This document shows positions 34,688 to 46,569 of a stretch of 64,000 nt of DNA, piece by piece; within the stretch, counting starts at the first letter, position 1, and each line of letters begins with the position of its first letter. This DNA comes from Blastomyces gilchristii SLH14081 (taxonomy: Eukaryota > Ascomycota > Eurotiomycetes > Onygenales > Ajellomycetaceae). Location of the stretch: NCBI RefSeq assembly GCF_000003855.2, contig NW_003101676.1, forward strand, positions 639,531 through 703,530, in the 5' to 3' direction. Under the pieces are notes generated by a model. The model ran no database searches and had not been told where the DNA came from. It was given only the letters and a program-made list of their open reading frames with translations. The position numbers were made by a program, and so were the translations under genes.

Positions 34688-36433
34688 TCAATCCACCGCC
34701 CCACCCTTCCTCTTCCTCTCCTCCATCAAATCCCCCCCAAAAAGCCTCTGCCCCTCCCTCTCAAACCGCTCCCTCTCCAACTTCCGCTTCTTCGCCGCCC
34801 GCTGCAGTTCCGCCTCATCCTCACCACCAGGACCAGTACCCGCAGCACCACCAGCACCAGCACCACCAGCACCAACTTCGCCAGCCGCAGCCGGCGTCCC
34901 TGCCCCCGTCGTAGCAGCAGAGGACCCCTCGCGCTTCGCGGTGCGGTTTAAACTGCGCAGATCTATCTTCTCGGGGTTCTGGCAGTGGTAGAGTTTCCTG
35001 CCGATGCGTTTGAGGTTTTTCATCGTGGCAGGGGCGGTTGTGGGGGTGTGGGTTGTTTGGTAGGTGGAGAGGGTTGTGGTGCAGGCGGTGAAGATGAGGG
35101 GGAGTTTGGTGCGGAGGGCTGTGAAGAGGTGTGAGGATGGTTGTGAAGGGCTGGAGAGGCTGGAGGAGGAGGAGGAGGTGGTAGTGGATTGTGGTGATAA
35201 TGGGATGAGTTTTGTGTCGATGTAGAATTCCGCTAGTGGTTTATCGGCTAGGAGTAGGGCGGAGAGCCATATTTGAGAGGGCGTGTAGAGGAAATATACG
35301 TCTGTCAACTGTGCGGCGGAACGGAGGATTTCGCGGGTGTTGTGATGTGCCTTGGCGATGCGGGAGGTTATAGAACCACCACCACCACTGGGCTTCGCGT
35401 CCGCCGTTGAGGATGGAGGCAGTGGGGCTGGCGGGAGCGATTGGATGGCCTTTTGCAGACCAGCTGCAGTTTGCTCTGGGTGGTGCGGTCCCGGCGCGCC
35501 CTCCCCGCGCGCAATGGCGTTTAGTTCCATGATCCCACCTTCCAAGCCGCGGAAAGGGTGGCGGACGTCAAAGGTGAAGCGGAGGCCCTGCGTAAGGAGG
35601 AATTCGGGCGCGATGATATCCTCCGGCGTGGAGTTTGGGATGTGTTCTGCAAATGCACGCAGGGACATGTAGTAGTTTTCTGTCTTTGTGGCGAGGAAGA
35701 GCGCGCAGGGCATGATGGATTTGGGGTGGTAGGTCTTGCGGGAGTCGCTAAGGCCAAAGCGACTGAAGGGCTGAACTGCTGTCTTTTTTTTTGGTATTCT
35801 GTTATTTTGTAGGTAANNNNNNNNNNNNNNNNNNNNNNNNNNNNNNNNNNNNNNNNNNNNNNNNNNNNNNNNNNNNNNNNNNNNNNNNNNNNNNNNNNNN
35901 NNNNNNNNNNNNNNNNGCTCATTAGCAATTGATCCAGGGCCAAAGAGAAAAAAAAAAAAAAAAAAAGATAGCTCCCCATCCAGCGATTTGTCCAAATAAA
36001 GAAGAGGACTAATACAGACCCTAACCACCGTCGGCAGCGGCGGCTTATACTCATCTCCCAACTCCATCGTCTTCTCACAATAATACCTCACCAGCTCCAG
36101 CTCCTCCTCCGTCGTCAGACACTCAATCTCTTTCTCCTTCTCCTTCTCCGCTACCTGCTCACCATTACCCACCCCCGTCTCCGCCGTTTTGCCATCATCC
36201 GCATCGCCAGTTGCGTTTGGCGTACCGCTCCCGGACCTCGGGCCTGTTGTTGTGATTGTTGTTGCTGCTGCTGGTTGCTGCGATCGCACATCCCTTGTAG
36301 CCCGCCGTATCGCGGCCCTAACTCGCTCACCGGCAACGGCATTGGTATTGGCCCGTATCGAGTGGAGGGATTCTTCGGTGAAGGACCAGAGGCGATACTG
36401 TGAGGAGGTACGGTAGATGTCGTCTTCGAGCAT
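34688..36433 (-). CDS. CCL1: Cyclin H homologue, TFIIH/CDK-activating kinase cyclin
   Basis: Exon 1 is 36020-36433 and exon 2 is 34688-35782; 502 aa. Begins MLEDDIYRTSSQYRLWSFTEE, the conserved start of Ccl1/cyclin H. The cyclin box is split by the intron: LVRYYCEKTMEL and PTVVR end exon 1; YHPKSIMPCALFLATKTENYYMSL and FLLTQGLRFTFDVRHPFRGLEG follow. Cyclin H partners Kin28/CDK7 to phosphorylate CDKs and the Pol II CTD. The tail is low complexity (Ser, Gly/Ala/Glu-rich), ending in a basic KKRKLERERFEREGQRLFGG helix. The intron (35783-36019) contains a 100-N gap. The exon 2 start, TAVQPFSRFGLSDSRK, is unusually divergent for this helix, so a small exon might be hidden in the gap or the acceptor misplaced. 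Confidence 0.88.
   Translation of the reverse strand: MLEDDIYRTSSQYRLWSFTEESLHSIRANTNAVAGERVRAAIRRATRDVRSQQPAAATTITTTGPRSGSGTPNATGDADDGKTAETGVGNGEQVAEKEKEKEIECLTTEEELELVRYYCEKTMELGDEYKPPLPTVVRVCISPLLYLDKSLDGELSFFFFFFLFGPGSIANEXXXXXXXXXXXXXXXXXXXXXXXXXXXXXXXXXXYLQNNRIPKKKTAVQPFSRFGLSDSRKTYHPKSIMPCALFLATKTENYYMSLRAFAEHIPNSTPEDIIAPEFLLTQGLRFTFDVRHPFRGLEGGIMELNAIARGEGAPGPHHPEQTAAGLQKAIQSLPPAPLPPSSTADAKPSGGGGSITSRIAKAHHNTREILRSAAQLTDVYFLYTPSQIWLSALLLADKPLAEFYIDTKLIPLSPQSTTTSSSSSSLSSPSQPSSHLFTALRTKLPLIFTACTTTLSTYQTTHTPTTAPATMKNLKRIGRKLYHCQNPEKIDLRSLNRTAKREGSSAATTGAGTPAAAGEVGAGGAGAGGAAGTGPGGEDEAELQRAAKKRKLERERFEREGQRLFGGDLMEERKRKGGAVD
35817..35916. other. Assembly gap (100 N) inside the CCL1 intron
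   Basis: Exactly 100 Ns within the intron splitting the cyclin box; bordered by a T/A homopolymer (about 35943-35965) that may have broken the assembly. Confidence 0.98.
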
Positions 36434-37363
36434 GGTTATTGCAGGATGTGTTTAGGGGCTTTATGTTTATGTTTTTTCGTAAGGGAGAGGTAGAGGTGTG
36501 CGGCTTTTGGCGTGGGGTTTAGGTTAAGTTCATGACGTTATTGATGGTATGTATAGCATGGGGATTTTGTAGCCATCGGAGTAATTTTGGGGTGGGGAAG
36601 TGAGGAAGAAAGAAAGCTGGCCTGGAGAGGAATGGTTAGCTAACGAGACCCCAGAGTTTTACATGGGCAGCTTAAATATTTATGAGCTCCGTACACACAC
36701 AACCACACAGACAAAATACGTATCCAATGCTTGCAAACATAGTATTATTGAAGATATAATTATATAGATAGCCATAGACAAAAATAAAAATTAAAAAAAT
36801 TCTCAAACCAATCAGTATATCAACTCATCCAATCACTCAAAACCAAATCAGTAAAAACGACGTCAAAAATAAGAGTAATAATAGAGATTTTGCGTGTAAT
36901 GGGAGAAGCTCAATTCTTTCGGTTTCCTTGCTCCAGACAAACAAAATAAATAAAAATAAAAACAAAAGGCAAAAGTAGAAAAGAACACATATCATTCGCC
37001 AGGCACCGTACGCTTGCTTCCCTTTCCCCCCTCCTCCATCAATCTGTTCCAAGTTCGCGTCATATTTCGGATGTGATTTGGCAGAGAGGGATGAACATAA
37101 TGGTAACAATAGCAGAGAGGAATTATAAATGAAAACATAGAGGCTCAGCCAATAATAGAGGGTTAAAACATGCGTAGAACGGAGAGCTCTCTCGAGACTA
37201 GAGGTCAAGGAAGGGGAGAACGAAAAGGCAAAATAAACATAGGAATTCGGCGCTGTGTGCGATGCAGCTCCCCCATACGACTTTCTCCATATATAGATTC
37301 GTCAAATGGATCATGCAAGAACCGGGGGAAAAAAAATGGGGAAATAATAATAACAAAAAACCA
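36434..37363. other. Intergenic region between UBC1 and CCL1
   Basis: CCL1 promoter side on the left, UBC1 3' flank on the right; both genes are on the minus strand. AT-rich around 36700-36860. No gene supported. Confidence 0.5.
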
Positions 37364-38337
37364 TTATGGCTCCCCAAGAAGACGAGCCGTAACGTCACCC
37401 ATATATGCTTCCTCCAATTCGTAATCCTCGCCGCCCATCCGGTCAATGCCAACATACTTGAATGCGGACACCACCCGGGACACATCGAATCCCATATGGC
37501 AGAATCGATCGACAAGGTCTTTATTGTAGCCGTCGTAACTGTAGTTAACACACACACTGGTTAGCAGAGGGTTGTTTAAATATATGCAGCTTTTAAGAGG
37601 GAAGGAAACAAATACGCAACCGCTTGACGGAAGAAGAAAGGGTTGAGGAGAGAGTGGGGTTCCATACGCAGCCAATTGCTCCTTTTCCTGCTCTTCTTTC
37701 GACTTCTGTTGCTGCATACGGATAGAATCATCCGTGGCGCCCCCGCTGCTTTCACCCAGGTGCTGTTTGGGCGCGCCGGCGTACTGCACGGCCCACTGGC
37801 GCGCAACCCGCTCAAACTCCTTGGGGTTCCGCATGAGCATGTTGGCCACCTCTGCATCTTGGGGGTCTTTGGGCTCGGGTGTGCTAAGGAGAGACTGGAG
37901 GGAGAGCAGGGCGGATTTGATGGTGAGGACAGGAGACCAGGCGGTAGAGAGGGTGTCGAGACAGATGGCACCCTATGATATATGATGATAAACGGAATTA
38001 TCCGTTAGCAAAATCCTTAGTATTTCCGTGGGTGGAGATGATGCGCTTCCGGTGGGTTTGCGTGCGTCTGACTTACAGTTTGACTGCTGACATTCGGATG
38101 CCAGACCTTGGTTATAAACCTCATCACAGGCGGGCGGAAAGGGTATTCGGAGGGTATCTTGATATCAATGTAGTAAGTTCCGTCCTCGTAAGGAGATCCG
38201 GGAGGGCCTCGAAAGGAGCCTCTCAAATGTGTCAAGTCATCCCCGCCCCCAACCGGATCAGCAAAGATATGCGAGTGTTGGTCTGCATGGATATCTGCGA
38301 GCTCCTTGGCGATACGGCGGGTACGGTTCGAGGTCAT
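37364..38337 (-). CDS. UBC1: Ubiquitin-conjugating enzyme E2 with C-terminal UBA domain (Ubc1/E2-25K type)
   Basis: Exons on the minus strand: 38077-38337, 37668-37972, 37364-37538; 741 nt, 246 aa. The UBC fold is visible in order: basic N-terminal helix, [42 protein letters not shown] (the HPN motif), then [14 protein letters not shown] with the catalytic Cys just after the first intron. The C-terminal domain ([26 protein letters not shown]) is a UBA, which distinguishes Ubc1/UBE2K from other E2s and favours K48-linked chains. It accepts ubiquitin from E1 as a thioester in cytosol and nucleus. The linker is Gln/Lys/Glu-rich. Introns are 104 and 129 bp. No missing key residue. Confidence 0.95.
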
Positions 38338-40105
38338 AGTGAAATAAGAGGGGGGGGTAATCGGTTTATTTAGAGAAGTATTTATGTCTTTTCTTTCAGT
38401 CGGTACGTGAGATCTGTTTATTCCCGTGCTTTTCGAGCAGGTTGTCGTTGTGGGGGGGTGACGACGATGGCTTTGTAGTTTTACCGTTGGGGCTTATCAA
38501 AAAAGGGAAAATGCGGAAGGGCCGAGCACCCCGTTCCAAGGCAGACACGCTAGCTTTTGCTAAATAGTACACCAAGTCGACGAAGGGCCAAGGCGGGAGA
38601 CTGATTGGTTTACTCTGGTTGGGATATGGGGAAGCCCCACAGTATCAGTCATCAAGGCATAGAAGAAAGTTATTCAAAATGGGGAGAGGTGCAAAGAAGG
38701 GAACAACGCTGGGAAAAACGTATGGGCGTTGGAGCATGCAAAAGAGTCAAGGGGAGGAGTGAACAGGGAGGGATGCGCGGGAACTATATATATGTTCTTG
38801 GTCAAAGGGTAGCTAGGATAGTTAACTAGTCACTCACATACCAGGCTTTATTCGTTTTCAGTAGCCAACGGACAGAGCGGCAACGCTGGCGGTCAATACG
38901 AAACGGAGACCAGGGGAAGCAACTGGCGGGAGTATTCAGACGAGGGTTTCAACAAAATAATGACTGGAAACTCTCTCTCTCTGAGGGCCAGTGATTTGAG
39001 TGAGTCACCTTGGTTGGGGCTGGTGATGTGATGGTGACAGGGAGCGGAAGGAGACAAGAGGATGAGGCTATAGACACGAGGAAGAAGAAGTAGAAGGTGG
39101 ATTTGCTGCAATGCTTGAACGCGAAGAAGGTAAGCTGGTCTGGTGGTGAAGAAACCGTTGGGAATGGTTGAGGGTTGTACAGTACGATGTCGAAAGAAAG
39201 AAGAAGAAGAAGAAGCAGAAGAAGAAGAAGAAGAAGTAGAAAGAAAAGGCTTGGGGAAGAAGATCGCTGGCAGTTGGCGTTGGTCTCCGGGTTTGGGGGG
39301 GACAGACAGGAGGACAGGAAGCGGTTTAGGCTGGACAAAGGCTGCGTCCAGACAGAATATACTCAAAGAAGCCAACTAAAATAATTAAATAGTTAAAAGT
39401 AAGTTACAGACTGTCTGTATATATAACATCTAAATTCAAAGGGGGAATCATCGGCAGATAGATCTAGATATAATACTTATAATACTGAAATGAAAGCCCA
39501 AAATACGGGCAGTTCAGGCAAGACACGACCACGCTGGGCAGCAAATGATGAAGTGGCAGCCTTCTTTCTCGGTCGACGGGATTCTACGACAAAATGCAGC
39601 AGTCATAAACCGACTTTTGGGGGCGGGATGCTTGAGGGGGTTGTTGAAGCCTTGCCGTGGGCGAAGTAAAAATGACAGGGCGAACAAAATGGCTGGATGA
39701 CAGAGCCTGATCTGCAATCGCATCGTCGGAGGTTGATTTGATCTATCTGGGGTGTTGTTTATAAATAAATAGGTGCCTTGACATATGATCCCTAAGAGGA
39801 GTTGCTCATATCTAGTACTTGTATCTAGGTTGTATCACATTGATACATTAACACTGCTAGCTACGCAGGTCTGGAAGAACTATGCGCAGTGTAACCAAGA
39901 TATCTACATAGGTCTAATAGTATTCCTATAGAGTATAGAGCGTAAAAACCATTACGTTCCATTTTGCTCTGTATTATTATTACCTTGCCATTGTCAGATG
40001 TCTGTGTCTGTTAATCCTCACATCCAAATGTATATCTACACTGTATCTCGATGTTCAATCCTTTATGACGTGGGGTGACTGGATCCATCACGTGATTGTG
40101 ATTGT
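38338..40105. other. Intergenic region between UBC1 and the copia element
   Basis: UBC1 promoter side followed by about 1.5 kb without a supported gene. A serine-rich frame at 38893-39375 (minus) is created by a purine microsatellite and overlapping frames on the other strand. Confidence 0.45.
39190..39245. repeat. GAA/AGA trinucleotide microsatellite
   Basis: Imperfect (GAA)n run, plus strand, interrupted by GCA and GTA units. Confidence 0.85.
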
Positions 40106-40210
40106 TCTTGGAGGATAACGTTGTTGTGTTGTGTTGTAATCTAACTACGCGAGTTACACTAAATAGGTTGGGGTGGCACGTGACTAGGGTAGGTGTAGTA
40201 ATCACCAACA
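40106..40210 (-). repeat. Copia 3' LTR (105 bp)
   Basis: On the minus strand starts TGTTGGTGATTACTACACC and ends CCTCCAAGA. Nearly identical to the copy at 51398-51502; the differences are G/A transitions clustered in the terminal 25 bp. Confidence 0.85.
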
Positions 40211-40374
40211 CCCCCCCTTGCTACACCGTGGTCTATAAGCCACCACCCGGGGCCTCCCCCATCCTCAAATCTTTCAAAAATGCAATAATAATTAATTACA
40301 TCAATCAGACCCTGATTTCCTCATTAGGAAAGATGTCTGTATGACAATAACTGTAAAAATCAAGAAATACATGC

Positions 40375-40683
40375 TGTGGCGGGCTGCGCCCGATCAATCA
40401 TATAGACTATTCCGTTACACTCCACAGATTCCAACCACTTCATTCTCGAACGCGTACGCTCCGATTCTCAGCCATTCTCAATCGCCGATCCTCGGCCGCT
40501 ACGAACGCGCGTATATTCTCCCGCCCTGAAGCTCCACTGTGTACACCACCACATACGCGTATAAATATCCACCTTGATCACTGATTCTCACACTTTCTCT
40601 TTCTTTTCTTCTCTAACATTTTTATCTTTGTTATATAAGACCTATCAATATTATATCAATCTATTCAGTGTAGGCCTCTTACA
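40375..40683 (+). repeat. G1 5' LTR (309 bp), barely mutated
   Basis: TGTGGCGGGC to CCTCTTACA. Keeps about 20 CpGs, unlike the interior that starts at 40684. A TATAAATATCC box lies near 40560, before the presumed transcript start. Confidence 0.92.
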
Positions 40684-43600
40684 CTATAAAAACATTTATC
40701 ATCTTCTTATTAGAAAATGATTATTCATGCATTATCTTCTCATCAGGAACAATTATTTATCAAGAGATATTCAAATGTGTAACAATGCATAAGAAATAGA
40801 GAAATAGTTAAACAGACACTGAGTTCTCAGATAGAAGCTGCTCATCAGTTATTCTGATCCTGTAATAAGATTCTATAAAGAGAATATCAGTGAAAGATCT
40901 GAGAGTTCTAACACTCAGATATATGAGATATTTATATAATTACACTTCTTCAAATTTCACAGATATCACATATTTAATAAACAATATAATCATGTCTAAT
41001 AATAATATGAGAGAATCTCTGAATATAAGCATAGACACAGTATCACAGTGACTTTAAGCAATATTAAAACTATAATAATAATAAATAGCTGATATGTATA
41101 CAACTTAATAACATTAATATAAAGAGATTCAATAACTAATTCACACAATTTCAACATCTACAGAATTGAATATAAAAGCACTGAAAGAATACTTAGATAC
41201 TTCTGTATATTTTAATACTTTTAATCTCACTCTCTACTTATTATGAAGAATGGAAATGCTCATGAAACTGAGTATAGATAAAGATATCATCAGTTTATTA
41301 ATTAATCAAGATTGATATATCAATGAATGATTGAAAGATTATATAAAATAGAAGTTTCATTCATGAATAAAAGTATATAAATCAGTATTATAAACATCTG
41401 ATAATATTATGAAACATCTTAATATTCTGTTCTGAAATACTGTTATGTAATAGAAAGTATTAGATTAACTACAGAGTATCTAACAGAGAAATATTTCTCT
41501 TATAACATTTATTCCTGACTTCAATATCAAGATTCTAGAAGTAGATAATTAATCTTGAAAGAATTAAATGAAGATTAGCATGCTTAAGAAGATATTAACT
41601 TTCAAACTCTTATAAGTTCTTATAAGTGCAGATGAAAATTAGACTTATAAAGACTTCTACACACAGCTCTGAATAATGAATGACTATCTTACTAAGCTCA
41701 AGAATATACAGAACAGTGACAGAAGATGTTACATCTCAGTGACTTATACACTCATACTGAGAAATAACAATGATGCAGATATCATGAATTGAGTAAACTT
41801 GAATATCTATATATAAGCAAGAGTCTCTGCTATTCAGACAGACTTTTGAGTCTCTGAGATTACTTCTGAAGAAGTCACTGATTAATATCAACATGAAGTG
41901 TGTATTAACTGTAATTAATCAGAACACATTACTTTCAACTACTAATCAATCTATGTATCTCTATACTCAAGAGAAGGATCAGCATCTTCTTATTTAAAGA
42001 ATGAATCAGTATCTGTTCACATTAATCATGTTACATTAGAGAAAGATTCAGAAGATAACTATGAGAATATCTCAGTGAAACAGAGAAAAGATTAGCTTCT
42101 GTTCAAATTTGTAAACAGAAGCTTGAAGAGATTGAATGATAATAATTTAAAGAGAAAATGACAATGAATGCAATTCTTGTATCTACTGTGATTGATAATA
42201 TGTATAATATGAAAGCTATAGTAGACAGCAGTCTATACTACTATACAATGATAAAATCTTCAGTCATAAGATATTATAATCTTCAGCATATTTCTTTATC
42301 AAAACCTCAACTTCTCACAGAATTTGATGATTCAAAAGACATTTATATCTATTATATAATGAAGCTAATCATAGATATGAGAGAATATTAACATGAAGAT
42401 GCTTATGTATATAAAGTTGATAATCTTGATTACAATCTTATATTAGAACTTGCCTGACTATCTGAATAAGATATCTTGTTAAATGCTTAAAACAGAAGCT
42501 TGATATTCTCTAAGAATGATAGAATTCATGAAGATAATATTTATAAGACTATTGATCTGATACAGATCTCTGTTAATATCTATAAAATGCTCAGAAAAAG
42601 AAGTTGCTGAAAGAATTATTAATAGTAGAACTATATATCAATCTATTCTATCAGTCTGATCAATATCAAAAAGACTCTAGGAAAATTATCTCATATTACA
42701 ATAACAGATTCTTGTATAAAACTCTCTTAATAATATCATGAATATCTAGATGTCTTCTGATAAGATAATATTATAAATATACTCTTCTTATGAGATTCTG
42801 AAGTGAATCACAGTATCAAGTTAGAGAAAAAGAATGATAAGAATCTTAAACTGTTATAAGACTCTCTTTATAATATGTTCTGAGATGAACTTCTTCTTCT
42901 TTAAAAGACACTCAATGATCTGTTGAATAAAGAATTCATATACATTAGTAACTCTTCTACTGCAGTCTCTATTCTCTTTGTAAAGAAATCAGATGAAGAA
43001 CTTCAATTCTGTGTGAACTACTGAGATCTGAACAGATTGACAAAGAAAGATCAATATTTCTTATCTCTTATTAATGAAACTCTAGTATGAATCAGATGAG
43101 CTCAATGATTTATAAAACTAGATGTTATTACTGTGTTTTATAAGATTTGTATCACTGAAGAAGATGAATGACTTACAGCATTCTGAATATATTATAATCT
43201 CTTTGAATGAATAGTCACACTCTTTGAACTGACTAATGTCTTTAGTATATTTCAGAAGTATATCAACTGAGTGCTTCAAGATTTTCTTGATGAGTTTGTA
43301 TCTACTTATCTAGATGATATTCTCATCTTCACTGATGAATTCAGAAAAGAATATCAAGAGTATATGTAAAAGATATTACAACAGCTACAAGAAGCAGAAC
43401 TACTAATAGATATTAATAAGTATGATTTTAAAGTCAAGAGTATCAAGTATCTGAGTTTTATTATAGAAGCTGATAAGGAAATTTGAATGAATTCTGAGAA
43501 AGTCTCTGTCATTCTTGAATGAGAAGCTCTGTGTACTGTGAAAGATATATGAAGCTTCATTGAATTTACTAACTTCTATCAGTGATTTATATGAAACTTC

Positions 43601-45129
43601 TCAGATATTATGAGATCACTTACAGATCTTACTAAGAAAGACTCAGTATTTTAATAATCAATAGATACTGAAGCTGCATTTACACAGATGAAGAAGATGT
43701 TTATTAATACTTCTCTGCTGATAACATTTGATTCTGATTATAAGACAGTTATTGAAACTGATTTCTCTGATTATATAATAGAAGAAGTGATATTATAATA
43801 TAATGATGAAGATATTCTATAATCATATATCTTCATGTCTAAGAAACTGAGTTCTGCTGAATACAATTATGAGATCTATGATAAGAAACTTCTCACAATC
43901 ATACACTATTTAGAAGAATGAAACTCTGAACTTCAAAGTGTCTCTGAATTTGAAATAGTCATAGATTATAAGAATCTCAAATACTTCATAATTATCTGTA
44001 AACTCACTGAACAACAGATACAATAATCTGAGTTCTTAAGCTACTTTCATTTTACAATACACTATCATTCTGATAGTCAGAACTTGATGACAGATGCTCT
44101 CTTATAATGAGAGCAAGATATGCCATCTGATGTAACAGATACTCACTGAATAAACTGAGAGCATCAACTCTTGAACCTGAAGATACTAGTTAATCAAGAT
44201 AAAACAGTTCATGACACTATACATGCTTCTTCAGTTAGAACTGTCATTGATATCTTCACTTTCTCTACACTGAATGAACTGTGACATACAGCAGCTCAGA
44301 CAGATGAACTTCTTCAGATTCTCACTGAAGCAGTATATCAAGAAGCACTCTGATTTCCCTCAGAACTATGTATAAGAACTGATATCTCAGAATATTCAAT
44401 CAATGATAATAACACTCTACAATTCTGTGAACAACACTGAGTCTCTCACTCTGAACTCTTACACACTCAGATAATACAAGAGATGCATGATTCATATATA
44501 ATCAGTCATTCAGACTGTGAATAACTGTATAGAATGATCTTTCAAGAGTTCTACTGATCTGAGATATTAAACAGTATCAGACACTTTGTCTGAAACTGCA
44601 ATCACTGTTCTTCTGTTATCTCATGAAAGAATTGTAGAAAAGATCTATTGAAATCACTCAATGTCTCTGATAGAATCTGGCAAGATGTAGCAATTGACTT
44701 CACTGTCAATCTATCTAAGAGTAAGAGTTGTAGAAACATTCTGATCATTGTGAATTAACTGAGCAAAGATGTAATATTGAAATCTTGTGATAAGATGAAT
44801 ATTAAATAAGTCACTGAAGCTTTTCTACAGAGCCTGTTCTATCAGATGCATGAATTACTGAGATCTATAGTATCAGATCAGAGCTGTTAATTCATGAGCA
44901 CTCTCTGAACAAGAATCTGTCAAGTTCTCAAGATTACATGCTGTCTATCAACTGTCTATCACTCTGAGACTGATGATGCATCAGAATGAACAATTCAGAC
45001 TGTGAAGAATTATCTCTGTAAGTTCTGCAATCACTTACAAGACAATTGACATGATTTTCTCCTACATGCAGAGATCACTATCAACAGTCAAGATGTCATT
45101 TTAACAGGTGTAAGCCTGTTCTTTCTTAC

Positions 45130-45634
45130 TAGACTGACCGTGTGACCGTGTCTGAGACCAGGACCAGATTTTTTAATAGTCTCATTATCAATTCAACTGA
45201 TCCTATTACACAGTTTTAACATTAGATAGTAGTTTCATACTGTCTCAGTGAGACTTACTGTCTACTCTTGTCACATTTTTTAAATGAGACCATGATTTTC
45301 ACTTCTCAATTTAAATTATTTTTATTGCTTTAAATGACTTTAAATCTCATTTGAGCATTACCAAAAAGCATTACTTTTTAAAAAATTAAAAATAGTCTAA
45401 AAAAACCTTAAAATGTCTAAAAATAGTAACTTTATGTCAAGAATGAGACTAAATGAAATCAAATGAAATCACTTTCTCATTTTTTTCAAGTCATGATTTC
45501 ATTTTAAGATCTGATATATAGTCACTTTACATGTTTTTTTGATAGTCAGTCCCAGCGGGATTCACGTCAAGAAATGTATGAGACCAGATCAAATGGAATC
45601 AAACATGAAATTCATGATCTCAGCGGCCAGTCTA
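45130..45634 (-). mobile_element. hAT-like MITE, full unit, nested in gypsy G1
   Basis: 505 bp, flanked by TTTCTTAC (45122-45129) / TTCCTTAC (45635-45642). The uninterrupted site is readable in the G1 remnant at 9740, confirming the insertion. It is the youngest layer of the copia > gypsy > MITE nest. Confidence 0.88.
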
Positions 45635-46260
45635 TTCCTTACACACAGATATCACATGAAAGTGTTGAATCTTCTAGAGATTACACAGTTCACATCAGAT
45701 CTTCACAGTTCAATTCAGATCACTGACAATATAGTAATGAAACTCTGAGATGCCTGCAATTGAGCAGAGGCCTTCATGACAACTGTGAAACAAGATCAAG
45801 AGAATCAAATCAATGTTTATCAAGACCTTATCAAATAATATAAGATAGAAGATCTGATATGATTGAATCTTAAGAACATACAAATCACACATTCATCTTG
45901 TACACTAGATTACTGTCATATCAAGTATAAAGTGATAGAAGTTCTAGATAGTCATAACTACTGCCTTGATACATCATCAGAAATTCATGATGTATTTCAC
46001 ACAAGCTTGCTCTGCCATGCTGTCACTGATCTGTTTCCTTCTCAACTGACTTCTGACTGACAGTCACCAGGTATCATAGAAGAAGATAATGAGCTTGAGT
46101 GAGAGATTGAGAATATTCTTGATGAGAGATCTCATGACTGTGACTGATAATATTTTATAAAATAGGTCAGCTATAATCAACTGACCTGAACTTTGAGTTC
46201 TGTATTATCTGAAACAGCAGCTCTTGACTGATAAGAACTGCTTCTGAAAGAGAGGGCTAA

Positions 46261-46569
46261 TGTAGCAGGCTGCGCCTGATCAATCATATAGACTATTTCA
46301 TTACACTTCACAGATTTTAATCACTTTATTCTCAAATGCATATACTCTGATTCTCAGCCATTCTCAATCACTGATTCTCAGTCACTATAAACATGTGTAT
46401 ATTCTCCCGCTCCGAAGCTCCACTGTGTACATCACTACATATATGTATAAATATTCATCTTGATCACTGATTCTTACACTTTCTCTTTCTTTTCTTCTCT
46501 AACATTTTTATCTTTGTTATATAAGATCTATCAATATTATATCAATCTATTCAGCGTAGACCTCTTACA
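46261..46569 (+). repeat. G1 3' LTR (309 bp), strongly mutated
   Basis: Same length as the 5' LTR and alignable base for base; starts TGTAGCAGGC. Most CpGs and many CpCs have become TpG/CpA or TpC. Confidence 0.92.

Larger units (their letters stand above)
40375..46569 (+). mobile_element. Full-length chromodomain Ty3/gypsy retrotransposon (family G1), inactivated
   Basis: 6195 bp from LTR to LTR, flanked by the 5-bp duplication CATGC (40370-40374, 46570-46574). Plus-strand domains in order, through many in-frame stops: gag with a zinc knuckle near 41905-41945 (CINCN.SEHITFNY); protease-like AIVDSSLYYYTMI near 42195-42260; RT with catalytic box STYLDDILIF near 43300-43330; RNase H with YEIYDKKLLTIIHYLEE near 43865-43920; integrase with its HHCC region near 44490-44640 and Asp residues in VAIDFTV and IVSDQS; then the integrase C-terminal module and a chromodomain at 45863-46230. 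It is inserted in the copia element and is itself interrupted by the MITE at 45130-45634. Confidence 0.92.

Noticed and set aside
34636..34914. Proline/serine/histidine-rich plus-strand frame
   Set aside because: Antisense shadow of the Gly/Ala-rich C-terminal region of CCL1.
38893..39375. Serine/leucine-rich frames on the minus strand
   Set aside because: Produced by the GAA/AGA microsatellite; overlapping frames are open on both strands, and there is no domain or splice structure.
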